DNA from: Caldicellulosiruptor acetigenus
GTDB taxonomy: Bacteria > Bacillota > Thermoanaerobacteria > Caldicellulosiruptorales > Caldicellulosiruptoraceae
Assembly: GCF_026914305.1 (NCBI RefSeq)
Contig: NZ_CP113866.1
Coordinates: 1,429,501-1,493,500, forward strand
Direction: 5' to 3'
Length of the DNA stretch: 64,000 bases
Position numbers and translations under genes: made by a program. Shown in pieces: positions 25,338 through 33,532 of this stretch. The notes beneath the pieces are model-generated. The model was given only the letters and a program-made list of their open reading frames with translations, was not told the DNA's origin and searched no databases. Position 1 is the stretch's first letter; every line of letters starts with the position of its first letter.

Positions 25338-27713
25338 CTACTCCCGCAAACTTATATTGTAGTTTTTAAGCTCATCCAAGATTTTCTCTTGAATCTGGTT
25401 AATATCACTATCTGAAAGTGTTTTTGATTTTGACCTGAAAACTGCTTTATAGGCATAGCTTTTGAAACCTGGCTTTATTTGTTGTCCTTTGTACACGTCA
25501 AACAGACGAAACTCTTCTAAAATGTCAGAGCTATATTTTTTGAAAATTTCTTCAATTACCCTGCTTTCTACATCATCTGGCACAACAAATGCATAGTCCC
25601 TCTCAACAGCAGGATATTTTGGAAGCGGAGCATACCTTTTTTCTTTCTTTTCCGCATCAAGCAGCTTATCTATATAAACCTCTGCATATACAACTCTTGC
25701 GGGTATGTCAAACCTTTCTAATATATCCGGATGGACTTCTCCAATGTAGCCAATGAGAAAACTTTCCTCGGTATAAATCTTTGCTGAACGTGTAGGATGC
25801 AAATTTGGATTTTGATGTTGCGATGAAAACTTAACATCTTTTATTCTCAGCATGTCAAAAAGATTTTCAAGTACACCCTTTAGAGAATAAAAATCCTGAG
25901 CCGAACTTCCTATTGCCAAAACAAGTTTTTCTTGCGGAAGTTTTTCGTCTGACTTTTTAAATACTGTAGATAGCTCAAATACTTTCACATCTTTTATATT
26001 TCGCGATATATTGAGATAGATTGTTTTTAATATGGAAGACAAAAGCTGCATTCGCATAATCGAAAAATCTTCACCAAGTGGATTTGAAATCTTGACAGCA
26101 TCATCCAAGTTATACCCTTTTAAAACCTCATAAACCTTTGGCGATTCAAATGAATACGAATAAATCTCATAATAACCGCTATTGGCAAGGAAATTTTTTA
26201 TACTATTTACCATTTTTTGCTTATGAGTAAGCCCCGAAGATATAGCATTTCCCATGAAAACCCTTGAAGGTAGTTTATCATACCCATATATTCTTATCAC
26301 TTCTTCAGAGATGTCGGCCATATCTTCAATGTCAGTCCTAAAAGGTGGTATTATAAATACTTCTTTTTCTTTATCATACTCTATTTCAAGCCTGCTAAGA
26401 ATATTCAAGACCTTACCTTTTTCAATCCTAAGACCAAGAAGCTTCTCTATATATGAAAAATCAGCTTTTACTTCTACTTGCTGCCATGGGTCAACATAGG
26501 TATCTACAGCTCCTTTTACAACCTCGCCTGCTCCTATTTGTTCGATAAGAGCACACGCTCTTTGAATTGCAAGTTCTGCAAAGTATGGGCTCAAACCTTT
26601 TTCAAACCTGTTTGAAGCCTCTGTTCTAAGCCCTAAATATCGTGCTGTCCTTCTCACCATTGCGGGATTAAAAGTTGCAGACTCTAAAAGTACAAGTGTT
26701 GTACTCTCATCAACCTCAGTATCTAATCCACCCATCACACCTGCAACTGCTATAGCCCTTTTCTCATCTGCAATAACAATGTCAGATGAGCGCAAAACCC
26801 TCTCTGCTCCATCAAGAGTTACAATCCTTTCGCCGTCGTTTGCAAGTCTTACAAAAACGTTTCTGCCACAAATCTTGTTGAGGTCAAACGCGTGAAGAGG
26901 CTGGCCCATCTCAAGCATTACATAATTTGTTACATCAACAATATTATTTATCGGCCTTACACCGCAAGCTACAAGTCTTCTTCTCAGCCACAGAGGCGAC
27001 TGTCCAATCTTTACGTTTTTTATCACTCTTCCCATATATCTTCTACAAATCTTTTTGTCCTGAATTTCAATACCATCTATATAATTTTTTACTGGCTCAT
27101 CTGCCTCTTTAAAGTTCAAATTTGGAAATTTAAGGGGTTTGTTTAATATAGCAGCTATCTCTCTTGCAATACCCACAACGCTCAAACAGTCGGGCCTGTT
27201 TGAGGTTATTTCAAAATCAATTATCACATCATCTATTCCAAGTGCAATCTTTATGTCAGTCCCTATCATGCTGTTGTCCATACCTTCAAGAATAAATATG
27301 CCATTCTCATCAGCATATGAAAACTCGCCGCGGGTAAGCCCAAGCTCCTCCAGCGAACACAACATTCCTTCTGATACTATCCCCTTGAACTCAAGAACAT
27401 CAATTGTTTTGCCATTTGCCAAAACGGCTCCTGGCTTTGCCACAGGAACATATGAGCTTGGTTTTACATTCTTTGCTGCAGTGATTATTGTAAGTATTTT
27501 ATCTTTTGTATCTACTTTGCAAACAAAAAGATTTTGGTTATGAGGGTGCAAAGAAATTTCCAAAACTTTACCTACTACTACATTTTTAATATTCTCAAGT
27601 CTCTTTTCATATCCCTCTACCTTTGTTCCGCTCATAGTAAGTTTGTCAACAAGCTCATCTACCGAACACTCTATATCAACAAAACTTTTTAACCATTCCA
27701 ACGAAACCTTCAA
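25338..27713 (-). CDS. pheT: phenylalanine-tRNA ligase beta subunit
   Basis: A 791-residue subunit of the alpha2-beta2 phenylalanyl-tRNA synthetase. The N-terminal OB-fold tRNA-binding domain (about 40-150) contains VVVGKVLEISLHPHNQNLFV. B3/B4 editing domain follows with ITSNRPDCLSVVGIAREIA. B5 and the catalytic-like core come next (GLRTEASNRFEKGL). The C-terminal anticodon-binding FDX-ACB domain includes YPAVERDYAFVVPDDVE. Translated from the same unit as pheS, 29 nt downstream of it. Confidence 0.96.
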   Translation of the reverse strand: MKVSLEWLKSFVDIECSVDELVDKLTMSGTKVEGYEKRLENIKNVVVGKVLEISLHPHNQNLFVCKVDTKDKILTIITAAKNVKPSSYVPVAKPGAVLANGKTIDVLEFKGIVSEGMLCSLEELGLTRGEFSYADENGIFILEGMDNSMIGTDIKIALGIDDVIIDFEITSNRPDCLSVVGIAREIAAILNKPLKFPNLNFKEADEPVKNYIDGIEIQDKKICRRYMGRVIKNVKIGQSPLWLRRRLVACGVRPINNIVDVTNYVMLEMGQPLHAFDLNKICGRNVFVRLANDGERIVTLDGAERVLRSSDIVIADEKRAIAVAGVMGGLDTEVDESTTLVLLESATFNPAMVRRTARYLGLRTEASNRFEKGLSPYFAELAIQRACALIEQIGAGEVVKGAVDTYVDPWQQVEVKADFSYIEKLLGLRIEKGKVLNILSRLEIEYDKEKEVFIIPPFRTDIEDMADISEEVIRIYGYDKLPSRVFMGNAISSGLTHKQKMVNSIKNFLANSGYYEIYSYSFESPKVYEVLKGYNLDDAVKISNPLGEDFSIMRMQLLSSILKTIYLNISRNIKDVKVFELSTVFKKSDEKLPQEKLVLAIGSSAQDFYSLKGVLENLFDMLRIKDVKFSSQHQNPNLHPTRSAKIYTEESFLIGYIGEVHPDILERFDIPARVVYAEVYIDKLLDAEKKEKRYAPLPKYPAVERDYAFVVPDDVESRVIEEIFKKYSSDILEEFRLFDVYKGQQIKPGFKSYAYKAVFRSKSKTLSDSDINQIQEKILDELKNYNISLRE

Positions 27714-27742
27714 TACCTTTCACTCCTTTTGTATCAAGTTTT

Positions 27743-28765
27743 TTATCTGAATTGTTTCAAAAATCTCAAATCATTTTCGTAAAAGAGTCTGATATCTTCA
27801 ATCTCATATCTCAAAAGCGCTATTCTCTCAACTCCCATACCAAACGCAAAACCAGTATATACATCTGGGTCAATTCCACAGTTCAAAAGAACCTTTCTGT
27901 GAACCATTCCTGCACCAAGGATTTCTATCCAGCCTTCACCCTTACACGTTCTGCATCCTTTCCCACCACAGAAGATACATGAAATATCAACCTCGGCCGA
28001 CGGTTCAGTAAACGGAAAATGGTGCGGTCTGAACCTGACCTTCGTCTGTTCACCGAAAAATCTCTTTGCAAACACTTCAAGTGTCCCTTTCAAATCAGCC
28101 ATTGTAACCCCTTTATCAACAAACAGTCCTTCTATCTGGTGAAAAATGGGAGAGTGTGTGCTGTCCACCTCGTCTGACCTGTACACCCTTCCCGGAGAAA
28201 TTATCTTAATTGGGGGTTTTTTACTTTTCATGACCCTGATTTGAACAGGGGAAGTATGCGTCCTCAAAAGCACATCGTCAGAAATATAAAAAGTATCCTG
28301 TGTATCTCTTGCAGGATGGTCAGCTGGGATATTCAGTGCTTCAAAGTTATAATAATCAAGTTCCACCTCTGGTCCTTCTGCAATTTCATATCCCATGTTC
28401 AGAAAGATTTCTGCTATTTCATTTTGAACCTGGGAGAGGATGTGAATGGCTCCTATTTCTACTCTTTTGCCAGGTATAGTAACATCAATGCGTTCACTTT
28501 GTATCCTTTTTTGTTTTTCTTCCTCTAAAAACCTTTTTCGCAGGGTAGCAATGTTTTCCTCAAGGTACTCTCTTAGACTATTTAATTCTTTTCCCATTTG
28601 AGCGCGGATTTCTGGTTCAAGCTTTGATAGCTCTTTCAGTTTACTTTTCAAAATACCTTTTTTGCCTAAATATTTGATCTGAAAATCTTCAAGTTCTTGC
28701 AAATTCTTGATTTTTGATAGTTCTTCCACACATTGGCTTTTTAAATTTGCTATGTCAGTGTTCAA
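27743..28765 (-). CDS. pheS: phenylalanine-tRNA ligase alpha subunit
   Basis: A 340-residue class II synthetase catalytic subunit. An N-terminal coiled-coil arm (about 1-90) binds tRNA. Class II motifs: GRVYRSDEVDSTHSPIFHQ (motif 2) and GFAFGMGVERIALLRYEI (motif 3). The stretch VDISCIFCGGKGCRTCKG is a Cys-rich loop seen in the PheS family. The start codon is TTG with AGGTGG upstream. It follows mtaB by 25 nt, too short for a T-box leader, so phe tRNA-dependent control is not visible here. Confidence 0.96.
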   Translation of the reverse strand: MNTDIANLKSQCVEELSKIKNLQELEDFQIKYLGKKGILKSKLKELSKLEPEIRAQMGKELNSLREYLEENIATLRKRFLEEEKQKRIQSERIDVTIPGKRVEIGAIHILSQVQNEIAEIFLNMGYEIAEGPEVELDYYNFEALNIPADHPARDTQDTFYISDDVLLRTHTSPVQIRVMKSKKPPIKIISPGRVYRSDEVDSTHSPIFHQIEGLFVDKGVTMADLKGTLEVFAKRFFGEQTKVRFRPHHFPFTEPSAEVDISCIFCGGKGCRTCKGEGWIEILGAGMVHRKVLLNCGIDPDVYTGFAFGMGVERIALLRYEIEDIRLFYENDLRFLKQFR

Positions 28766-28790
28766 TATTACACACCACCTTTTTGTATTT

Positions 28791-30101
28791 TTATTGGATT
28801 ATTTCTCCTTTGACATATTGTTCATAAGCCTGTGTAATCTTAACCTTGTAAATTTCACCAGGTACTATCATATGACTTTTTCTCACTAACGTACGGATAT
28901 AATTTCCCGAATATCCTTCATAATATCCGTCAAAATCAGAATCCTGTTCAATTAAAACCTCTAACCAATTGCCAACAAACTTCTTGTGAAATTGATATGC
29001 AAGATTTGCTGCCACTTCTTTCATTATCTTGCTTCGTCTTTCTTTTTCTTTGCTATCTACTTGGTTTGGCATCTCATAGGCTTTAGTGCCCCTTTTTGGC
29101 GAAAATCTAAACACATGAATTCGTGAAAAACCTATTTTCTGAACAAACTCTAAAGTAGCATTGAAATCTTCTTCTGTTTCGCCCGGAAAACCCACTATAA
29201 TATCAGTGGTGAATGCTACATCCTCCCATTTTTCTCTTATTCTATCTACTATACCTTGATACTGTGCTGTAGTGTAATGCCTGTTCATAAGCTTCAATAT
29301 TTTATCACTGCCACTTTGAAGAGAAAGATGCAAATGATGGCACAGTTTATCAAAACCAAGTAACCTCTCTATAAACTCATCATTCATTATAACCGGCTCT
29401 AAAGAACTTAGTCTAATTCTCTTAACACCTTCAATCTCATTTACCCTCTCAATAACATCTATAAGTGTTACCTTTCCATCCAGATCCTTCCCATAAGCTG
29501 AGATGTTAATTCCTGTTATGACAAACTCTTTGTATCCCTTCTGAACAAGCCTTCTGACCTCTTCTTCTATGCTTTTTAAACCTCTGCTTCTAACTGCCCC
29601 CCTTGCATATGGGATTATACAATAAGAACAAAACTGGTCACAACCTTCTTCTATCTTTATAAAAGCACGGCTGTGCTCATTAAATTCTGATATCTTGAGC
29701 TCTTCAAATGCTTCTCTTTTGTATTCTCCATCTATTGCTACAATTTTCTTTTTGTCCTCCAAATATTGTCTAACATAATCTACAATTCTTTGTCTATCTT
29801 TGGTGCCAATTATAATATCTACATCTTCTATCTTTTCAACCTCTTGGAGATACACTTGCGGATAGCATCCCATCACAACCACAATACTTTGCGGGGAAAG
29901 TTTTTTAGCCTTTTTTATTGCCTGTCTTGACTTTCTATCGCTTATGTTGGTAACTGTACAGGTATTTATCACGTACACGTCTGCCTTGCTGTCAAAGTCC
30001 ACAATCTCAAACCCATTTTCTTTAAAAAGTTCAGCCACTGCTTGGGTTTCATACTGGTTGACCTTACATCCAAGTGTATAAAAGGCAATCTTCAATTTAA
30101 T
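28791..30101 (-). CDS. mtaB: tRNA threonylcarbamoyladenosine methylthiotransferase MtaB
   Basis: About 436 residues. N-terminal UPF0004 domain (FYTLGCKVNQYETQA, with cluster cysteines), radical-SAM domain with the CxxxCxxC motif in CDQFCSYCIIPYARG, and a C-terminal TRAM domain (about 375-430). It methylthiolates t6A37 of tRNAs, giving ms2t6A. The start is uncertain. A TTG at 30095 is 13 nt from GGAGG, too far, whereas an in-frame ATT at 30101 is at the ideal 7 nt; I place the start there but either is possible. The first gene of the mtaB-pheST-pcrA run. Confidence 0.92.
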   Translation of the reverse strand: MKLKIAFYTLGCKVNQYETQAVAELFKENGFEIVDFDSKADVYVINTCTVTNISDRKSRQAIKKAKKLSPQSIVVVMGCYPQVYLQEVEKIEDVDIIIGTKDRQRIVDYVRQYLEDKKKIVAIDGEYKREAFEELKISEFNEHSRAFIKIEEGCDQFCSYCIIPYARGAVRSRGLKSIEEEVRRLVQKGYKEFVITGINISAYGKDLDGKVTLIDVIERVNEIEGVKRIRLSSLEPVIMNDEFIERLLGFDKLCHHLHLSLQSGSDKILKLMNRHYTTAQYQGIVDRIREKWEDVAFTTDIIVGFPGETEEDFNATLEFVQKIGFSRIHVFRFSPKRGTKAYEMPNQVDSKEKERRSKIMKEVAANLAYQFHKKFVGNWLEVLIEQDSDFDGYYEGYSGNYIRTLVRKSHMIVPGEIYKVKITQAYEQYVKGEIIQ

Positions 30102-30131
30102 TTGTTCACCTCCACATTTAAGTTATATTAT

Positions 30132-30160
30132 AATATTTAGCAGCCAATTAGTGAAGAGCT
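30132..30160 (-). promoter_or_regulatory. promoter of mtaB-pheST
   Basis: On the minus strand, TTCACT, a 17-nt spacer and TATAAT, followed about 20 nt later by GGAGGTG and the mtaB start. It lies in the 200-nt space between mtaB and the divergent HPr-like gene. The -10 is perfect and the -35 matches 4 of 6. I did not place the hexamer limits to the exact base. Confidence 0.5.
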
Positions 30161-30225
30161 AAAAATTTATCTTCAATTGTTATTTTTCTATGAAAAAAGG
30201 GTATAGAAAATGTGTAAGGAGTTAA

Positions 30226-30255
30226 TTGATTTAAAGCTCATAAACATGATATGAT
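30226..30255 (+). promoter_or_regulatory. promoter of the HPr-like gene
   Basis: TTGATT at 30226-30231, an 18-nt spacer, and TATGAT at 30250-30255. The gene start is about 43 nt further on, with GAAGGGAGGA in front of the ATG. Near-consensus on both hexamers. Confidence 0.6.
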
Positions 30256-30297
30256 AAATAATGAGTATTATTTTTGTTGTGAAGGGAGGAATTTAAA

Positions 30298-30528
30298 ATG
30301 AAAACAGTAACAGTAAAGCTGAACACAATCGATGCTGTCAAGAACTTTGTCAACATTGTTAGCAAGTACCCGTTTGATATTGACCTTACATCAGGAAGGT
30401 ATGTTGTTGACGCAAAATCTATCATGGGAATATTCAGTTTAGACCTCAGCAAACCTATCAAGGTAGAGATTCACTCAGACAATTGCGATGACCTACTCAA
30501 AGAGCTCGAACCGTTTATGGAAAAATAA
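30298..30528 (+). CDS. HPr-like protein lacking the phosphorylatable histidine
   Basis: A 76-residue protein with HPr fold signatures. The region DAKSIMGIFSLDL (about residues 38-50) matches the HPr/Crh segment with regulatory Ser46. The active-site loop GIHARPA of HPr is replaced by NTIDAVKNF, so there is no His15 equivalent. It cannot therefore be an ordinary PTS phosphocarrier. It resembles Crh, where His15 is also lost but Ser46 stays and can be phosphorylated by HPr kinase for carbon catabolite control; whether HPr kinase acts here is unknown. It is a single-gene unit with its own promoter and a strong terminator. Confidence 0.8.
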   Translation: MKTVTVKLNTIDAVKNFVNIVSKYPFDIDLTSGRYVVDAKSIMGIFSLDLSKPIKVEIHSDNCDDLLKELEPFMEK

Positions 30529-30531
30529 GAA

Positions 30532-30576
30532 AAAATAAATTTAGCGTGGATTTTACGTCCACGCTAAATTTATTTT
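30532..30576. terminator. bidirectional terminator between hpr-like gene and dac gene
   Basis: Perfect 19-bp stem: arms at 30532-30550 and 30558-30576 with a 7-nt loop; A-rich on one side and T-rich on the other, so it works both ways. The stop codon of the minus-strand carboxypeptidase gene (30570-30572) lies inside the right arm. Confidence 0.92.
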
Positions 30577-31694
30577 TGTCTCATTCTCTTTTCAAACAAT
30601 TTTTCTTTTATTCTATCCCATAAAGATTTTCTTTGACATTCTTGTAATGCAACAATTGGAAAACTCCATTTTTCACCTTTGAGATATAAATTTAACCCAC
30701 CAACCACCTTGTTTTTTTCAATGGGTGCTTCTGCCACCTGCAAAAGTACCTCTATTTTTGGCAGACAATTTAAGTCTACTACCCAGTATCTTTGATATGT
30801 TGTTCCAACTTTTATCCAATCATTTATCCCATTTTTAACTTTTACATAACCTATTTCGCCAGGTAGAAGCTTTATCACTTTAAAATTGCTATAACAATAG
30901 TCGAGAATCTTTCGCGTATCATTCCACATATCCGGAGCATTTAAAACTACGCATATGACTCTAAAATCATCTCTGCAAGCAGAAGTGACAAGACACCTAC
31001 CAGCCTTTTTTGTAAATCCAGTCTTTACACCTTCAGCCCCCGGATATAATCTTAACATCTTGTTTTTGTTCTTCAAGATTCGATTGTAAGGTCTTGTTGT
31101 CCATGGTACTTCTTTTTCTGTGGTCTTTACTATCTGCCGAAAAATTGGATTTCTCATAGCATATGCGGCAAGTTTCGCCAGGTCGTGAGCTGTTGTATAG
31201 TGCTCACCTTGTTCTAAGCCATGTGGAGATGAAAATACGGTATTTGAAAGTCCAAGCTCTTTTGCTTTCTTGTTCATAAGATTGACAAATCTTTTTACAT
31301 CACCGGCTGTTGCTATTGCCAAGGCGACAGCAGCATCATTCCCAGAAGAAAGCATAAGTCCATATAAAAGGTCTATTATTTTCAGTTTTTCTCCTTTTTC
31401 GAGGTACATAGATGAGCCTGGAACTCCTACAGCCTGTGGCGGAATTTCAATTTCTTTGTTTACATCACAGTTTTCTAACACCAAGATTGCTGTCATTATT
31501 TTGGTTGTGCTTGCCATCGGAAGTTTTAAATCCTTGTTTTTTTCAAAGAGAATCTTTCTTGTTACCCATTCAATAGCTATGGCAGATTTAGAGCTTATCT
31601 GTGGTAAATTCTTTTTTTCATTTGCATAGCATATCTTACCAAATGTTGTAGTTATTATTATCGCAAATACAAGAACAAATGCCCTTGCTTTCAT
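30570..31694 (-). CDS. D-alanyl-D-alanine carboxypeptidase, S11 family (DacF-like)
   Basis: About 374 residues from the ATG at 31694. A signal peptide is clear: MKARAFVLVFAIIITTTFG. S11 active-site motifs: SxxK as STTKIMTAIL, SxN as SSGNDAAVAL, and KTG as GVKTGFTKKAG. It trims the terminal D-Ala of peptidoglycan stem peptides. Start choice: an ATG 13 codons upstream has no ribosome-binding site and lies in a hairpin; the chosen ATG has GGGGG about 12 nt upstream. The C-terminal domain (about 290-370) is the beta-sandwich of PBP5-type enzymes. A second S11 gene lies at 52748-54103. Confidence 0.92.
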   Translation of the reverse strand: MKARAFVLVFAIIITTTFGKICYANEKKNLPQISSKSAIAIEWVTRKILFEKNKDLKLPMASTTKIMTAILVLENCDVNKEIEIPPQAVGVPGSSMYLEKGEKLKIIDLLYGLMLSSGNDAAVALAIATAGDVKRFVNLMNKKAKELGLSNTVFSSPHGLEQGEHYTTAHDLAKLAAYAMRNPIFRQIVKTTEKEVPWTTRPYNRILKNKNKMLRLYPGAEGVKTGFTKKAGRCLVTSACRDDFRVICVVLNAPDMWNDTRKILDYCYSNFKVIKLLPGEIGYVKVKNGINDWIKVGTTYQRYWVVDLNCLPKIEVLLQVAEAPIEKNKVVGGLNLYLKGEKWSFPIVALQECQRKSLWDRIKEKLFEKRMRQK

Positions 31695-31707
31695 TACAAA
31701 AAGAACA

Positions 31708-31744
31708 CCCCCACATCTACTTAGTATACCCATGGATGTGAGGG
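31708..31744 (-). terminator. hairpin between aroC and dac (terminator or leader hairpin)
   Basis: Ten base pairs (one G-T) link 31708-31717 with 31735-31744; on the minus strand the hairpin ends in GGGGG and is followed by TGTTCTTTTTG. It lies 12 nt after the aroC stop. It could end aroC transcription. It also hides the GGGGG that serves as the carboxypeptidase ribosome-binding site. Confidence 0.5.
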
Positions 31745-31755
31745 CATATGTACTT

Positions 31756-32907
31756 TTAATTTTTATTATAAATTCTTTTGAAAATCTCTAACATAGTCTT
31801 GGCAGAATCTCCTCCTAATCTTTCTATTAAAGCATTTGCCAGAACATATGCAATTGCCGCTCTCATAACAATACTTCCTGCCGGCACAGCACATGTGTCA
31901 GACCTTTCCACTGCGGCCTCAGCAGGTTGAAAAGTTTTCATATCCACACTTTTGAGAGGCTTATAGAGCGTTGGAATTGGCTTGAAAGCAGCCCGAACAA
32001 CAATATCCATGCCGTTTGAAATTCCGCCTTCTATACCACCTGCATTGTTTGTTTTTCGATAAAAACCTCTCTTATCATCATAATAAATTTCATCATGAAC
32101 TTCAGAACCAAACCGCCTTGCCGCTTCAAAACCTAAACCAATTTCAACACCTTTGACAGACTGAATACTCATCACAGCCTGAGCAATCTGCGCATCAAGT
32201 TTTCTGTCCCAGTGAACATGGCTGCCAAGACCATATGGAACATTTTTGCAAATAACCTCGGCAACCCCGCCTACGCTGTCACCCATTTGTCTTGCTATAT
32301 CAATCTCCTGCTTCATCTGCATTTCAGCTTCTTTGTCAATACAAAATAGCTCTGAATAAGATAAAGCCTGTTCAAAAAGCTCTGTGTCATCAAATGAATA
32401 TGACTTTGTAAGCCGTACCCTACCAATCTCAATAACATGGTTGTAAAGTTTAATGCCAAACATTTTTAAAAGTTCTTCACAAACAGCTCCAACTGCTACC
32501 CTTATAGCAGTTTCTCTTGCACTGGCTCTTTCCAATACATTTCTTGCATCATCAAACTCATATTTTAAACAGCCAGCCAAATCTGCATGACCAGGCCGTG
32601 GAACTATCACTTTTTTGGTATCTACATCACACTGTATTGCATCCATAAAACTTTTCCAGTTTTCATAGTCTCTATTTTCAATCATCAATGTAATGGGGGC
32701 TCCTGTGGTAAAAGAGTTTCTGACTCCTGATAAAATTGTCACTCTGTCCTTTTCTATTTCCATTCGTTTCCCTCTGCCATAACCTCTCTGGCGTAGTTGT
32801 AAAAGATGGTTTATATTTTCTATGTCTATTTTTACATGTGCAGGAAATCCTTCTACTATGGCTATTAAAGCTTTTCCATGTGTCTCACCAGCGTCTAAAA
32901 ATCTCAT
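31756..32907 (-). CDS. aroC: chorismate synthase
   Basis: A 383-residue FMN-dependent enzyme that converts EPSP to chorismate, the last common step of the shikimate pathway. Signatures: RFLDAGETHGKALIAIVEG at the N-terminus, RQRGYGRGKRMEIEKDRV, RPGHADLAGCLKYEFDDAR, ERASARETAIRVAVGA and MRAAIAYVLANALIERLGGD. Length fits. The ATG is preceded by GAGGTG. No other aro genes are nearby; the neighbours are a carboxypeptidase and a divergent unknown gene. Confidence 0.97.
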   Translation of the reverse strand: MRFLDAGETHGKALIAIVEGFPAHVKIDIENINHLLQLRQRGYGRGKRMEIEKDRVTILSGVRNSFTTGAPITLMIENRDYENWKSFMDAIQCDVDTKKVIVPRPGHADLAGCLKYEFDDARNVLERASARETAIRVAVGAVCEELLKMFGIKLYNHVIEIGRVRLTKSYSFDDTELFEQALSYSELFCIDKEAEMQMKQEIDIARQMGDSVGGVAEVICKNVPYGLGSHVHWDRKLDAQIAQAVMSIQSVKGVEIGLGFEAARRFGSEVHDEIYYDDKRGFYRKTNNAGGIEGGISNGMDIVVRAAFKPIPTLYKPLKSVDMKTFQPAEAAVERSDTCAVPAGSIVMRAAIAYVLANALIERLGGDSAKTMLEIFKRIYNKN

Positions 32908-33007
32908 TGTTTCACCTCAGCTTCTTTGTTTTTGTATCAAACAAATTACTCTTCTCAAATATAATGATAATATACTAAGCATTATCGTTTTTGAGTAGGT
33001 AGAAAAG

Positions 33008-33523
33008 ATGAAAAGAAGACTTGTTCGCATACTTTTTACATTATTAGCAGTTTATATTATCTTAAGCATATTTATCATTAAAAATTCGGATAAACATATA
33101 TACGTGTACCATGAACCTTCCAATTTATCCATCCGCTATGGAGAATCACAATACTCAGTGATAGTACAGAATATAAAAGTAAGTCTTGAAAAAGTGACAA
33201 AAGAAAAATTTTATATCACATACTCTCAGGTTACCGGAAATCAGAGTTACTTTGGTTTAACACTTATCATAGAGAACTTAGAAAAAAAGAAGATTAATAA
33301 GGCTGCTTTTGAATATATTTACATTGAAGATACAACCACAAAACAAAAATACTATCCAATTCCTTATTTTGAGATAGAAAATTTTCCTCAAGACCAACCT
33401 CTGTTGTATAAAGCAAAATTCTACGCTAAATTTCAGCCCTTGCCACATGATACTCATACAATAAATATCTACTTTAAATTTGCAGGTAACCTGTTTACTC
33501 TTAAAAACGTTGATATAAGATAA
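33008..33523 (+). CDS. membrane-anchored protein of unknown function
   Basis: A 171-residue protein that I do not recognise. It has a basic N-terminus (MKRRLVR) and one hydrophobic helix (about 8-27), then an extracytoplasmic domain rich in beta-strand-forming residues and Tyr (about 40-170), resembling Ig-like lipoprotein domains such as DUF4352. AGGTAG precedes the ATG by 7 nt and TATAAT occurs about 45 nt upstream. It is a single plus-strand gene between divergent aroC and a convergent nuclease gene. No terminator hairpin separates it from the convergent gene (10-nt gap). Confidence 0.7.
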   Translation: MKRRLVRILFTLLAVYIILSIFIIKNSDKHIYVYHEPSNLSIRYGESQYSVIVQNIKVSLEKVTKEKFYITYSQVTGNQSYFGLTLIIENLEKKKINKAAFEYIYIEDTTTKQKYYPIPYFEIENFPQDQPLLYKAKFYAKFQPLPHDTHTINIYFKFAGNLFTLKNVDIR

Positions 33524-33532
33524 ACTTTCTTT

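Noticed and set aside
28766..28790. T-box leader in front of pheST
   Set aside because: Only 25 nt separate pheS from mtaB, too short for a T-box, and no T-box motif is visible upstream of mtaB.
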